From: Rhizobium sp. CG5 | GTDB taxonomy: Bacteria; Pseudomonadota; Alphaproteobacteria; Rhizobiales; Rhizobiaceae | Direction of reading: 5' to 3' | Assembly: GCF_023701945.1 (NCBI RefSeq) | Contig: NZ_JABAEF010000003.1 | Location: forward strand, 186,001 to 250,000 | DNA length: 64,000 bases | In this document: one piece after another, positions 1-11,109 of the stretch | How positions within the stretch are numbered: the stretch's first letter is position 1 | Layout of the letters: each line of letters starts with the position of its first letter | Made by a program: the position numbers and the translations under genes | Notes under the pieces: generated by a model | What the model saw: the letters and a program-made list of their open reading frames with translations, nothing else | What the model was told of the DNA's origin: nothing | Databases searched by the model: none

Positions 1-385
1 CAATCTGTCGACCTCGGCCGTCGAGCGGCGGATCGGCCGACTGAAGCAGGATGGCATCATCCAGAAGATCGTCGCGGTGGTCAGTCCGAAAGCCGTCGAT
101 CGCACCTTGTCGGTTCTGGTCGAGCTTGAAATCCAGAACGAACACCGACACACGCTGGAGCAATTCCAGCGCTGGCTGGACCGTGCGCCTGAGGTGCAGT
201 CATGCTGGTATGTCACCGGCGACATGGACTATGTCCTGCTGGTCGCTGTCCGCAATCTGGACGAATACAACGCCTTCATCGAGCGACTGATGAGCGAGCA
301 GCAGGCCCTTGTGCGAAAGTACAAGAGCCTGATCGCCCTGAAAACCGTCAAGCACAGCCTGGGACTATCCGTCCTGGAACCGTGA
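1..385 (+). CDS. Lrp/AsnC-family transcriptional regulator (3' part, 5' end outside window)
   Basis: Reading frame 2 is open from the window edge to the TGA at 383-385. The first codons give the end of a winged helix-turn-helix (NLSTSAVERRIGRLKQDG), typical of the Lrp recognition helix. A RAM-like ligand/oligomerisation domain follows, with the family signature around SCWYVTGDMDYVLLV. About 127 residues remain of a usual 150-160, so only the N-terminus is missing. Lrp-type proteins control amino acid metabolism genes, often the neighbouring one; the neighbour on that side is outside the window, so no target can be named. Confidence 0.9.
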   Translation, partial: NLSTSAVERRIGRLKQDGIIQKIVAVVSPKAVDRTLSVLVELEIQNEHRHTLEQFQRWLDRAPEVQSCWYVTGDMDYVLLVAVRNLDEYNAFIERLMSEQQALVRKYKSLIALKTVKHSLGLSVLEP

Positions 386-431
386 AGGCCTTGTCCCCGC
401 CCGGCCGCCGATGGCCGGGAGAATGGCCCGC

Positions 432-1673
<1,242 letters not shown>

Positions 1674-1710
1674 TTATTGGACAATTCGAACATGCAGGCC
1701 TGCGCACGCC

Positions 1711-2592
1711 ATGAACAAACCGGTACCCACCTACAATCTCTATGGCGAGGAATTGTCCCAGAAGCCCGAATTCTGGGTCCATGCGGAGTCGATCGCCAGC
1801 CGCAGCCGTTTGCACGACTGGGAAATCAAACCGCATCGCCATGAGTATCTTTTTCAAATTCTGCACATCCGGCATGGCGACGGCCAGGCCCTGCTGGGCG
1901 GCCAGTGGCAGCCGTTCACGGCGCCGGCGGTGATCGTCGTGCCCGAACAGCATGATCACGGCTTTCGGTTTTCCAGGACGATCGACGGGGCGATCATGAC
2001 CCTGATGTCGAAACGCTTTCCGGCGCGCCTGCCGGCCCATGCCGGCCTTGGCGAATGGCTATCGCAGCCGCGTCTTCTGACGCTCGCCGCCGACCATGGC
2101 GACGCGGTTTTCCTGGGCGACATCCTCGACCGCGCCGAACGGGAGATCCTTCAGGATGCGCCAGGCTCGGCCGCCCTTCTCGAGGCGATGTTTGCCACCG
2201 CCCTGCTCATGGCCCATCGTCTCGCCGGAGCGGTGCCGGCGCAACAGCACGACCGCGACCAGCAGCGCTTCGAGCGATTGACCGCGCTGATCGGCGACGG
2301 TTTTCGCGCCCACCTTCCCGTCGAGACCTATGCCCGTCGCCTCGGCATGTCGGTAACCCATCTCAACCGCATCACCCATTCCCTGACCGGCAAGCCGGTC
2401 AGCCGGCTGATTGCCGAGCGCATCGTCTCCGAGGCCAAGCGCGACCTGGTCTTCACCTCGATCTCCATCCAGCAGATCGCCACCGGTCTTGGCTTCGACG
2501 ACCATGCCTATTTCAGCCGATTCTTTTCCCGCCATACCGGCCAGTCCCCAAGCACCTATCGGCAGCGGGAACAGGCCCTGCTCGACGGCTGA
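1711..2592 (+). CDS. pobR: AraC-family transcriptional regulator, PobR-like
   Basis: A 293-aa protein with an N-terminal cupin-like sensor domain (HxxxxE-type core HRHEYLFQILHIRHG near residue 45) and a C-terminal pair of AraC helix-turn-helices (about residues 190-290, including YARRLGMSVTHLNRITHSLTG and IATGLGFDDHAYFSRFFSRHTG). It is divergent from pobA with 109 bp between them, so it is probably the 4-hydroxybenzoate-responsive activator of pobA. The family assignment is secure; the effector is inferred from context. Confidence 0.85.
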   Translation: MNKPVPTYNLYGEELSQKPEFWVHAESIASRSRLHDWEIKPHRHEYLFQILHIRHGDGQALLGGQWQPFTAPAVIVVPEQHDHGFRFSRTIDGAIMTLMSKRFPARLPAHAGLGEWLSQPRLLTLAADHGDAVFLGDILDRAEREILQDAPGSAALLEAMFATALLMAHRLAGAVPAQQHDRDQQRFERLTALIGDGFRAHLPVETYARRLGMSVTHLNRITHSLTGKPVSRLIAERIVSEAKRDLVFTSISIQQIATGLGFDDHAYFSRFFSRHTGQSPSTYRQREQALLDG

Positions 2593-2634
2593 AGCCTTGT
2601 GCCGCCGGGAGTTTGCGTCTGCGATTTCTGAAAT

Positions 2635-2650
2635 TTTACCGTTTGATAAA
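2635..2650. promoter_or_regulatory. Candidate RutR-type operator upstream of preT
   Basis: TTTACCGTTTGATAAA is an imperfect palindrome (TTTA.C....G.TAAA). It lies 57 bp before the preT ATG in an AT-rich stretch. It has the layout of the known E. coli RutR site TTGACCA-N2-TGGTCAA, matching 10 of the 14 fixed positions, and resembles the better-matching site at 11110-11125. Confidence 0.5.
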
Positions 2651-2706
2651 TTTTTTAAGCTGAGTTACCTTTGCTGCAATCGCGTTATAAAAAAGAGGGA
2701 ACTGCG

Positions 2707-4068
2707 ATGCGAAGACTGGAACCGGGCCTGAAGGCCGGGCGGCTGGACGCTGCCCAATACGCAAAGAACTTTTCCGATCTGCACCCGCGCCTTGGCGACC
2801 ACGAGGCGCTGGTGGCGTCCGACCGCTGTTATTTCTGCCATGATGCGCCCTGCATGACGGCCTGTCCCACCTCCATCGATATCCCGCTGTTCATCCGGCA
2901 GATATCGACAGGCAATCCGCTCGGCTCGGCCAAGACGATTTTCGACCAGAACATTCTTGGCGGCATGTGCGCCCGCGTCTGTCCCACCGAAACGCTCTGC
3001 GAAGAGGCCTGCGTGCGCAACACGGCCGAAGAGCGCCCGGTCGAGATCGGCCGGCTGCAGCGCTACGCCACCGACATCGCCATCGAACAGAACCGGCAGT
3101 TCTACACGCCAGCCGCCCCCACCGGCCAGACGGTCGCCGTGGTCGGCGCCGGTCCGGCCGGCCTTGCCTGCGCCCATCGCCTGGCGATGAACGGCCATCA
3201 GGTGACGATCTTCGACACCCGCGAAAAGGCCGGCGGCCTCAACGAATACGGCATCGCTGCCTACAAGACGACCGGCGATTTCGCCCAGACCGAAGTGGAT
3301 TACATCCTGTCGATCGGCCGCATCGACGTGCTGGCCGGCCAGATGCTCGGCCGCGATTTCACGCTCCATGAGCTGCAGGCCAAATTCGACGCGGTGTTCC
3401 TCGGCATCGGCCTTGGCAATGTCAACATGCTCAATACCGAGGGCAGCCACGTCAACGGTGTCGTCGACGCGGTCGAGTTTATCTCCAACCTGCGCGAGGC
3501 CAAGGACAAGGCCGACGTTCCGGTCGGCCGCAATGTCGTGGTGATCGGCGGCGGCATGACCGCCATCGATGCCGCCGTCCAGGCAAAACTGCTCGGCGCG
3601 GAAAACGTGACGATCTGCTATCGCCGCGGCAAGGAGCACATGAACGCCTCCGACTTCGAACAGGACCTGGCGACCTCCAAGGGCGTCGTCATCCGCCACT
3701 GGCTGCAGCCAAAACACCTCGACCATCACGGCGGCCACGTCTCCAGCATCAGGCTCGAATATACCCATGTCGACAACGGCATCATGAAGGGCACCGGGCA
3801 TGTCATGGAGATTGCCACCGACCAGGTTCTGGTCGCCATCGGCCAGAAGCTCGACGGCACCGGCATCGAATCGCTGAAGCTTGACGGCAACAAGATCGCC
3901 GTCGACGCCGAGGGCCGCACGTCGATTGCCGGCGTCTGGGCCGGCGGCGACTGCGCGGCCGGCGGCCAGGACCTCACCGTCTCTGCCGTTGCCATGGGCC
4001 GCGATGCAGCGGAATCCATCAACCGTTCTCTCGCCGCGCTTTCGGCGGGAGCAAGTGCCGTCGCCTGA
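2707..4068 (+). CDS. preT: NAD-dependent dihydropyrimidine dehydrogenase, small (flavin/NAD) subunit
   Basis: PreT passes electrons from NAD(P)H through FAD and Fe-S clusters to PreA for the reduction of uracil and thymine. The 453-aa protein has GltD-like cysteine clusters at about residues 40-53 (CYFCHDAPCMTACP) and 86-102 (GGMCARVCPTETLCEEAC), an FAD site near 143 (VVGAGPAGLA), an NAD site near 276 (VVIGGGMTA) and a C-terminal GGDCAAGGQ motif near 410. The frame could begin at a TTG 36 bp earlier, but the ATG at 2707 has a GAGGGA ribosome site, so it was chosen. It forms an operon with preA 80 bp downstream. Confidence 0.93.
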   Translation: MRRLEPGLKAGRLDAAQYAKNFSDLHPRLGDHEALVASDRCYFCHDAPCMTACPTSIDIPLFIRQISTGNPLGSAKTIFDQNILGGMCARVCPTETLCEEACVRNTAEERPVEIGRLQRYATDIAIEQNRQFYTPAAPTGQTVAVVGAGPAGLACAHRLAMNGHQVTIFDTREKAGGLNEYGIAAYKTTGDFAQTEVDYILSIGRIDVLAGQMLGRDFTLHELQAKFDAVFLGIGLGNVNMLNTEGSHVNGVVDAVEFISNLREAKDKADVPVGRNVVVIGGGMTAIDAAVQAKLLGAENVTICYRRGKEHMNASDFEQDLATSKGVVIRHWLQPKHLDHHGGHVSSIRLEYTHVDNGIMKGTGHVMEIATDQVLVAIGQKLDGTGIESLKLDGNKIAVDAEGRTSIAGVWAGGDCAAGGQDLTVSAVAMGRDAAESINRSLAALSAGASAVA

Positions 4069-4148
4069 CGGCTTTGTTTCAACGCAGGTCCGTCGCGGAA
4101 ACCCGTGTCATGGCTTTCCCGGACCTGCTTTTCGAGAGGACATTTTAA

Positions 4149-5462
4149 ATGGCTGATCTGCGCAATGATTTCGTCGGCATCAAATCGCCGAACCCCTTCT
4201 GGCTCGCCTCGGCGCCACCGACCGACAAGGCCTATAACGTCGAGCGCGCCTTCAGGGCCGGATGGGGCGGCGTGGTCTGGAAGACGCTCGGCGAGGAAGG
4301 CCCGCCGGTCGTCAACGTCAACGGCCCACGCTACGGCGCCATCTGGGGTGCCGACCGCCGATTGCTCGGCCTCAACAATATCGAACTGATCACCGACCGG
4401 CCGCTGCAGATCAACCTGCAGGAAATGAAGATGGTCAAGAAGAACTGGCCGGACCGGGCGCTCATCGCCTCGATCATGGTGCCCTGCGTCGAGGAAAGCT
4501 GGAAGGCCATCCTGCCGCTGGTCGAGGAAACCGGCGCCGACGGCATCGAGCTCAATTTCGGCTGTCCGCACGGCATGTCCGAGCGCGGCATGGGGGCGGC
4601 CGTCGGCCAGGTGCCGGAATATATCGAGATGGTGGTGCGCTGGTGCAAGCAGTATAGCCGCATGCCCGTCATCACCAAGCTGACCCCGAACATCGCCGAT
4701 ATCCGCAAGCCGGCCCGCGCCGCAAAAGCCGGCGGCACCGACGCCGTGTCGCTGATCAACACGATCAACTCGATCACCTCGGTCGATCTCGACAACTTCT
4801 CGCCGGAACCCTCGATCCACGGCAAGGGCACCCATGGCGGCTATTGCGGCCCGGCCGTCAAGCCGATCGCCCTCAACATGGTCGCCGAAATCGCCCGCGA
4901 TCCGGAAACCTACGGCCTGCCGATCTCCGGCATCGGCGGTGTGACCACCTGGCGCGATGCAGCCGAATTCATGGTGCTCGGCGCCGGCAATGTGCAGGTC
5001 TGCACCGCGGCGATGACCTACGGCTTCAAGATCGTCCAGGAAATGATCACGGGCCTTTCCGACTGGATGGACGCCAAGGGCCACCGCAATCTCGACGACA
5101 TTACCGGCCGCGCCGTGCCCAATGTCACCGACTGGCAATATCTCAACCTCAACTATATCGCCAAGGCGCGCATCGATCAGGATGCCTGCATCGAATGCGG
5201 CCGCTGTCACATCGCCTGCGAGGACACCTCGCACCAGGCGATCACCAGCTCGGTCAACGGCATCCGCCATTTCGAGGTGATGGAGGACGAATGCGTCGGC
5301 TGCAACCTCTGCGTCAACGTCTGTCCGGTCGAAAACTGCATCACCATGGTCGGCCTCGACGCCGGAACGCTCGACCAGCGCACCGGCAAGCCGGTCGATC
5401 CGACCTATGCCAACTGGACGACCCATCCGAATAACCCGATGTCGGTCCAGGCCGCCGAATAG
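4149..5462 (+). CDS. preA: NAD-dependent dihydropyrimidine dehydrogenase, large (catalytic) subunit
   Basis: The FMN-binding subunit reduces uracil and thymine to 5,6-dihydropyrimidines, the first step of the reductive pathway. The 437-aa protein has a dihydroorotate dehydrogenase-like barrel with the catalytic cysteine loop FGCPHGMSERGMG near residue 136 and two C-terminal 4Fe-4S motifs, CIECGRCHIACE (about 345) and CVGCNLCVNVCP (about 380). The start is preceded by GAGAGGA. PreTA supplies the substrate for the dihydropyrimidinase at 13142-14596. Confidence 0.94.
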   Translation: MADLRNDFVGIKSPNPFWLASAPPTDKAYNVERAFRAGWGGVVWKTLGEEGPPVVNVNGPRYGAIWGADRRLLGLNNIELITDRPLQINLQEMKMVKKNWPDRALIASIMVPCVEESWKAILPLVEETGADGIELNFGCPHGMSERGMGAAVGQVPEYIEMVVRWCKQYSRMPVITKLTPNIADIRKPARAAKAGGTDAVSLINTINSITSVDLDNFSPEPSIHGKGTHGGYCGPAVKPIALNMVAEIARDPETYGLPISGIGGVTTWRDAAEFMVLGAGNVQVCTAAMTYGFKIVQEMITGLSDWMDAKGHRNLDDITGRAVPNVTDWQYLNLNYIAKARIDQDACIECGRCHIACEDTSHQAITSSVNGIRHFEVMEDECVGCNLCVNVCPVENCITMVGLDAGTLDQRTGKPVDPTYANWTTHPNNPMSVQAAE

Positions 5463-5487
5463 ACCGACCCCGGCATCTGCAGAGGGC

Positions 5488-5519
5488 AAAGCCCCCTTCC
5501 CAGGGGCCTTGTCGTTTTT
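5488..5519 (+). terminator. Rho-independent terminator after preTA
   Basis: AAAGCCCC and GGGGCCTT form a GC-rich stem around a short loop, followed by GTCGTTTTT. It lies 26 bp after the preA stop and ends the preTA transcript before the c-di-GMP gene. Confidence 0.7.
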
Positions 5520-5659
5520 GGGATGACAAAACGCCACCTGGTCAAGATTCTCCGCTTGTCTTCAGAGTTTATTGAAGGATTACGTGCATCCCTTGAATCG
5601 GGGGTAAAGGGTTTGCCGGAAAGATGCACCCTTAAGCTCTGGCGAGGGACCATTCCTGA

Positions 5660-8350
5660 ATGACGGCGCATGAAAGAAACCGATTTCCATGGAACGCACT
5701 CGGCACGGCGGCGCAATACTACGCGCCGGCCCTGATCGTCATTCTGGCGGTCGCCCTGTCGATCGCCTATGCCGACGTCCAGAAACGCGGGTTTCACCGC
5801 GAGATGATGCGCTTCGGCGTCACCCAAAACCTTGGGGTCGTGCGCGCCAAGCTTGAGGGAGATATCAACGCCAATATCCAGCTCATGCAAGGATTCGTCG
5901 CAACGCTGGACACCGAACCGGACATCACCCAGGAACGGTTTTCGGCCCTGTCCGCACGCATTTTCGAGGCGCCGTCGCAATTGCGCAATATTGCCGCCGC
6001 ACCAGACCTCGTCATCAAATTCGTCTACCCTTACCAGGCCAACAAGCAGACGATCGGCTTCGATTTCCGCACCGATTCCATCCAGCATGACGCTGTCATG
6101 CGGGTGCAGCAGACCGGTCGATATGTGGTCACCGGGCCGGTCGACCTTCTCCAGGGTGGCCGTGGCCTGATCGTGCGCTATCCCATCGTCAATGAAACCA
6201 TCAACGGTGGACGCACATTCTGGGGCATCCTGTCGGCCGTCATCGACATTGATGCCTTGTACCGCGACAGCGGCCTTCTGGTCGACAATCCGTTTCTCGA
6301 CATCGCCATCGCGTCGAAACGGGACACAGACAGCTCCAGCATCCTGTTTTTCGGTGACCAGTCAACGATGCTCGCCGATCCAGTCCGCATGGAAGTCAAT
6401 TTCGGCCAGGAAACCTGGATTCTGGCCGCTGTTCCGAAAGGCGGCTGGGACAGGCTGCCGCCCGACATCTGGCTCTTCCGCACCGTCATGATGCTGGTCG
6501 CCGTGATGATCATGGCGCCGGTTCTCTGGGTGGCGCGGTTGCTGCGCGAACGCCAGCGCAACATCGCGGTGCTGCGCCAGCGCGAGGAGGAATTGCGGGC
6601 CCTGTCGCATCGCTTCCAGATCGCCCTGGAAGCCTCGAAGATCGGCGTCTGGGAGCTCGATGTCGGCAGCGGCAACCTCGAATGGGATACCCGCATGAAG
6701 CTGCTCTATGGCGTCGACCCGGCCCGCGAGGCCTGCACCTACGAGGATTGGCGGTGTGCCATCCACCCGGACGATCTGGAGGAGGCAGAGCGCGTCTTTG
6801 CAAACGCCGTCAAGTCGGGCCGCGACTACTCGACCGAATTCCGCATCGCCTGTGCCAACGGCGAAATCCGCCATATCCGTGCCTATGGCACGATGTATCG
6901 CGATGCACGCTTCCGCAAGAAGATCGTCGGCGTCAACTGGAACGTCACCGCCGACATCCGGCTTCAGGAAGAGCTGCGGGCCGCCAAGTCCGAGGCGGAG
7001 ATCCACAATCTGGCCCTGGACCAGGCCCGCCGGCACATGGAGCATAACTCGCTGCACGATGCCCTCACCCTCCTGCCCAACCGGCGCTATCTCGACCAGT
7101 ATCTGCTGGAGATTGACCATGAGCCTGTTGCCGATGCACCGCTGACCCTGTTGCATATCGATCTCGACCGCTTCAAGGACATCAACGATACCATGGGCCA
7201 CGGCGCCGGCGACGAGATCCTGCGCCATGCCGCCCAGCAATTGCGCGACCATATCCGCGCCGGCGACTTTGTCGCCCGCATCGGTGGCGACGAGTTTGTC
7301 GTGGTCTGCCGGGGTCTCAGGACGGAACCGGAAGCAGGTGACCTTGCCCGCCGGCTGATCGACGCCGTCAACGTGCCGATCAGCTATGCCGGCCACGAAT
7401 GCCGGGTCGCCGCCAGCGCAGGCATCGCCACGCGCCGGCGCGCTGAGTTCGCCGTGGAGCAACTGCTGATCAATGCCGATATCGCCCTCTATGAGGCCAA
7501 GCGCCAGGGCCGCAACCGCGTCGAGCACTATACCGACACGCTGAAGTCGATGACCATCAATACCAAGCGCACCGCCGACGCCATCCTGCGCTCGCTCGAC
7601 CAGGACGGTTTCCTGGCATTCTTCCAGCCGCAGTTTGATGCCGAGACCCTGGAAATCTCCGGCGTCGAGGCGCTGGCGCGCTGGCAGCATCCCGAACACG
7701 GGCTGCTGTCGCCGGACGCCTTCCTGAAGGTCGCCGAAAACCTCAACGTCGTCTCGCAGATCGACGCGGCGATCCTCGAACAGGCGCTGCTGCAATCGAC
7801 CCGTTGGGCCGCCGCCGAACTGAACATTCCCAGAGTTTCGGTCAATATCTCGGCGCAGCGCCTGTTTGACGAGACCTTGATGAGCCGCCTGCAGGATCTG
7901 CAGATCGCACCCGGCTCGCTCTCCTTCGAATTGCTCGAGTCGATTTCCTTCGACGACAAGGGCGAGGCTGTGGCCGTGGCCATCGAACGCATCAAGAGCT
8001 GCGGCATCGAGATCGAGATCGACGATTTCGGCACCGGTTATGCCTCGATCCTCAGCCTGCTGAAACTGTCGCCCGCCCGTCTGAAGATCGACCGGCAGTT
8101 GACCATGCCGATCCTGACCTCCGAGCCGCAGCGCCGGCTGATCAGCTCAATCGTCGATATCGGTCGCTCGCTCGGCATCGAGATCATTGCGGAAGGCGTC
8201 GAGACCCTGGATCATGCCGATATCCTGCGCGATCTCGGCTGCCATACGCTGCAGGGTTTCGCCCTCGCCCGGCCGATGAGCGCCGATGCTTTCATGACCT
8301 TCGCCACGGACCGCGCCTGGCTGTCGCTCGGCAAGGGCGCTCGGGCCTGA
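5660..8350 (+). CDS. Membrane CHASE-PAS-GGDEF-EAL cyclic-di-GMP protein
   Basis: An 896-aa signalling protein. A membrane helix (about residues 18-36) precedes a periplasmic CHASE-type sensor domain (about 50-210). A second helix lies near 275-297, then a PAS domain (about 315-430), a GGDEF domain with an intact GGDEF motif near residue 542, and an EAL domain (EAL near 670; DDFGTGY near 787). RAGD stands five residues before GGDEF, which is the position of the RxxD product-inhibition site. Both catalytic motifs look intact, so it could make, degrade or switch c-di-GMP. It stands alone between preTA and an AraC gene; the ligand is unknown. Confidence 0.93.
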   Translation: MTAHERNRFPWNALGTAAQYYAPALIVILAVALSIAYADVQKRGFHREMMRFGVTQNLGVVRAKLEGDINANIQLMQGFVATLDTEPDITQERFSALSARIFEAPSQLRNIAAAPDLVIKFVYPYQANKQTIGFDFRTDSIQHDAVMRVQQTGRYVVTGPVDLLQGGRGLIVRYPIVNETINGGRTFWGILSAVIDIDALYRDSGLLVDNPFLDIAIASKRDTDSSSILFFGDQSTMLADPVRMEVNFGQETWILAAVPKGGWDRLPPDIWLFRTVMMLVAVMIMAPVLWVARLLRERQRNIAVLRQREEELRALSHRFQIALEASKIGVWELDVGSGNLEWDTRMKLLYGVDPAREACTYEDWRCAIHPDDLEEAERVFANAVKSGRDYSTEFRIACANGEIRHIRAYGTMYRDARFRKKIVGVNWNVTADIRLQEELRAAKSEAEIHNLALDQARRHMEHNSLHDALTLLPNRRYLDQYLLEIDHEPVADAPLTLLHIDLDRFKDINDTMGHGAGDEILRHAAQQLRDHIRAGDFVARIGGDEFVVVCRGLRTEPEAGDLARRLIDAVNVPISYAGHECRVAASAGIATRRRAEFAVEQLLINADIALYEAKRQGRNRVEHYTDTLKSMTINTKRTADAILRSLDQDGFLAFFQPQFDAETLEISGVEALARWQHPEHGLLSPDAFLKVAENLNVVSQIDAAILEQALLQSTRWAAAELNIPRVSVNISAQRLFDETLMSRLQDLQIAPGSLSFELLESISFDDKGEAVAVAIERIKSCGIEIEIDDFGTGYASILSLLKLSPARLKIDRQLTMPILTSEPQRRLISSIVDIGRSLGIEIIAEGVETLDHADILRDLGCHTLQGFALARPMSADAFMTFATDRAWLSLGKGARA

Positions 8351-8453
8351 CACCAAAATCGGTCGCCGGGGCCTGACCGCGGGAGGCCAACACATCGCCA
8401 TCTGCCTTTGCGATTGTCCGTGCAAGGCGCATCTGACAGGCCGCGGCGACCAA

Positions 8454-9344
8454 TCAGGCGGCCGGCCGCGTAGCGCCCCGTGCCGTTTCGGCGTCGCGCG
8501 CCGGAGGCAGCCCGAACAGTCTGCGGTATTCCCGGTTGAACTGCGACACGCTCTCGTAACCCACCGCAAAAGCGGCGCTGCTCGCCGTCCTTCCCTCCGA
8601 CAGCATGATGCGTCTGGCCTCGATCAGGCGAAGCTGCTTTTGAAACTGCAGTGGCGACAGTGAGGTCTCACTGCGAAAATGCTGGTGGAACGACGACGGG
8701 CTCATGCCGGCCAAAGAGGCCAGTTGCTCGACCCGCAGCGGCTGCGCGAAATCGGACCTCAGCTTGGCGATGGCGCGTCCGACGCGATGCGAATGACCGT
8801 CCGGCCAGCCCAGACGCCGGATCTCCGCCCCGTGCCGCCCGACCAGAAGCCAATAGTGAAGCTCCCTGACCACGGACCCAACGAGAACGGGAAGGGATTC
8901 CGGCCGATCCAGCAGGCTCATCAGCCGCAATGCGGCATCGGCCACCTGGGAATCGGTCGGCTCCACGCGAACCGGCGGCCCGGCAACCGGTGCATCCTTC
9001 ATCCGCAGCGACAGTTCGGCAACGACCGCCGTGTCCAGTTCCAGCACGAAGGACAGGTAGGGTTCGTCCCGACTGGCCCTGGTGATCTGACTGACCGTCG
9101 GCACATCGGCCGTGATCAGCAGCGAATCGCCCGCGCCGAACGCAAAGCTCTGTGTGCCCATCGCCACATGCTTGTCGCCCTGAAGGACAAGACACACGAG
9201 CGGCCGGCTGATCGCACATTCGAGACCGCTCGGCGCCAACAACCGGACGATGGACAGGCCGGAGATCGGCGTCTGGCAAAGGCCGGTCGAATCGGCATGG
9301 GCCTGGGAATAGCTAAGAACAGCATCAAGGAGCGGATTGGTCAT
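8454..9344 (-). CDS. AraC-family regulator with AraC_N sensor domain
   Basis: A 296-aa protein with the N-terminal domain typical of the AraC_N group (ISRPLVCLVLQGDKHVAMG near residue 45) and a C-terminal double helix-turn-helix (about residues 195-285; LASLAGMSPSSFHQHFR and AFAVGYESVSQFNREYRRLFG). It is divergent from the short-chain dehydrogenase at 9480, which is probably its target; this pairing is common for this family. The effector is not known. Confidence 0.88.
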   Translation of the reverse strand: MTNPLLDAVLSYSQAHADSTGLCQTPISGLSIVRLLAPSGLECAISRPLVCLVLQGDKHVAMGTQSFAFGAGDSLLITADVPTVSQITRASRDEPYLSFVLELDTAVVAELSLRMKDAPVAGPPVRVEPTDSQVADAALRLMSLLDRPESLPVLVGSVVRELHYWLLVGRHGAEIRRLGWPDGHSHRVGRAIAKLRSDFAQPLRVEQLASLAGMSPSSFHQHFRSETSLSPLQFQKQLRLIEARRIMLSEGRTASSAAFAVGYESVSQFNREYRRLFGLPPARDAETARGATRPAA

Positions 9345-9479
9345 GGCAAATCCCTAACAGATTTCCGATCGGCTCGAAACCACTCTGGAGGAATAGGCAA
9401 AGATCGTCACGGTTTCGGCAACGACGTCTCCGGCCTCGGTCGACTACTGATGGTCCTCGCAAAATTAGGAGTTTTCGAC

Positions 9480-10235
9480 ATGACCAAGATCGCCATCATC
9501 ACGGGAGCCAGCCGCGGACTGGGCCGCAACACCGCCCTCAACATCGCCCGAAAAGGCAATGACGTCATCGTCACCTATCAGAGCCGTAAACAGGATGCGC
9601 AGGCCGTCGTTGCCGAGATCGAGGCCATGGGTCGCCGGGCCGTCGCGCTGAAACTCGACACCGGCGCTGTGGCCGGCTTCAAAGCCTTCATCGAGCAGTT
9701 GCAGGCGGCATTGCGCAACACATGGGGCCGCGACACATTCGATCATCTCGTCAACAATGCCGGTCATGGCGACATGGCACTGATTGCAGAGACCACGGAG
9801 GCGCAGTTCGACGCCCTGGTCAACGTCCACTTCAAGGGCGTGTTCTTTCTGACCCAGGCCTTGCTGCCGCTCATTGCGGACGGCGGCCGCATCGTCAATC
9901 TGTCGTCGGGACTGACACGCATTTCCGCGGCCGGCTGGGGCGCCTATGCCGCCGTCAAAGGCGCCATCGAAGTCCTCAGCATCTATATGGCCAAGGAACT
10001 CGGCGCCCGCGGCATTACGGTGAATACCGTGGCGCCCGGCGCCATTGAAACCGACTTTTTCGGGGGAGCGGTGCGGGACACGCCGGACTTCAACACGTTC
10101 TTCGCCGGAATGACGGCGCTTGGTCGCGTTGGTCTGCCAGATGATATCGGCCCGATGATTGCAAGCCTTCTGTCCGATGACAATCGCTGGATGACCGGCC
10201 AGCGCATCGAAGTCTCCGGCGGTCAGAGCATCTAA
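9480..10235 (+). CDS. SDR-family short-chain dehydrogenase/reductase
   Basis: A 251-aa classical short-chain dehydrogenase. It has the TGASRGLG cofactor motif near residue 8, NNAG near 93, and the catalytic Ser plus YAAVK (YxxxK) near 160. It ends with the usual WMTGQRIEVSGGQSI. The ATG at 9480 has an AGGAG ribosome site 8 bp upstream; the frame stays open far upstream but without a better start. It is probably controlled by the divergent AraC gene. The substrate cannot be read from sequence. Confidence 0.9.
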   Translation: MTKIAIITGASRGLGRNTALNIARKGNDVIVTYQSRKQDAQAVVAEIEAMGRRAVALKLDTGAVAGFKAFIEQLQAALRNTWGRDTFDHLVNNAGHGDMALIAETTEAQFDALVNVHFKGVFFLTQALLPLIADGGRIVNLSSGLTRISAAGWGAYAAVKGAIEVLSIYMAKELGARGITVNTVAPGAIETDFFGGAVRDTPDFNTFFAGMTALGRVGLPDDIGPMIASLLSDDNRWMTGQRIEVSGGQSI

Positions 10236-10309
10236 ACCCCGTATCATTCGCCGACGACATCCGGGTGCACATCACTGCCACAGCGACCGGCACCCGGATG
10301 CCCGGGAAC

Positions 10310-10963
10310 TCAGAGTTCCGAAACCTTCGTGACGATTAGCCCGCGCACGAACAGGTCTTCGAGAAACCGTGCCGAATCCTCGAAGCGGTTGTCCGAGCGC
10401 TTCCCCTCGCCCAGCACCGCCGTCACCTGCACGTCGAAATCGGCATAATGCTGCGTGGTCGACCAGATCGAGAAGATCAGGTGATAGGGATCGCAGGTAT
10501 TGACCTTTCCCGCCCGCATCCAGCTGCGGATGACCTCGACCTTCTCGTCGACCAGGTCTTTCAGCGGCCCCTGCAGCATGTCGATGATATGTGGGGCGCC
10601 CTGCAGGATCTCGTTGGCAAACAGCCGGCTCTCGCGCGGGAAATCCCGCGCCATTTCGAGCTTGCGGCGGATATAGGCACACAGTTCGGCCTCCGGATCG
10701 CCATCGGCATCGAATTCCCGAAGCGGCTCCAGCCAGCCTTCGAGAACCCGGTCGATCAGTGCCCGGTGCATGGCCTCCTTGGTGCGGAAATAATAGAGCA
10801 GGTTGGGCTTCGACATGCCCGCCACCTCGGCGATCTGGTCGATGGTCGAGCCGCGAAACCCCCTCAGCGAAAACACGTCGAGGGCGGCCTCGAGAATCTG
10901 CTCTTCCTTTTCTTCCTGGATACGGGTCCGGCGCTGGGTTCTCGCTGCTCTCGGGATGGCCAT
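10310..10963 (-). CDS. rutR: TetR-family regulator, RutR-like pyrimidine-responsive repressor
   Basis: A 217-aa protein with an N-terminal TetR helix-turn-helix (STIDQIAEVAGMSKPNLLYYFRTKEAMH, about residues 40-65) and a C-terminal half resembling the RutR/YcdC ligand domain (SRLFANEILQGAPHI, and YHLIFSIWSTTQHYADFDVQ near 155). RutR proteins bind uracil or thymine and control pyrimidine genes. A TTG nine codons upstream is possible, but the ATG at 10963 has a GAGGA site, so it was chosen. It is divergent from the amidohydrolase gene, with a RutR-like palindrome between them. Confidence 0.85.
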   Translation of the reverse strand: MAIPRAARTQRRTRIQEEKEEQILEAALDVFSLRGFRGSTIDQIAEVAGMSKPNLLYYFRTKEAMHRALIDRVLEGWLEPLREFDADGDPEAELCAYIRRKLEMARDFPRESRLFANEILQGAPHIIDMLQGPLKDLVDEKVEVIRSWMRAGKVNTCDPYHLIFSIWSTTQHYADFDVQVTAVLGEGKRSDNRFEDSARFLEDLFVRGLIVTKVSEL

Positions 10964-11109
10964 CACGCTGTCTTTGTCCTCGAATTTCAATAGGTTCCGC
11001 CCAATGGACCGCTTTATAGCCTGCCGCTTATTTTAAAGGCAAAATGCCCGATATTTTGTCGGTATTTTTCGTCTTTTCCGTCTTGAGTGCCGCGCCGGAA
11101 GTTGTAATG

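Noticed and set aside
3726..5537. 603-codon minus-strand frame opposite preA
   Set aside because: Low-complexity Asp/Gly/Arg/His translation with no family, while preA is unmistakable on the other strand.
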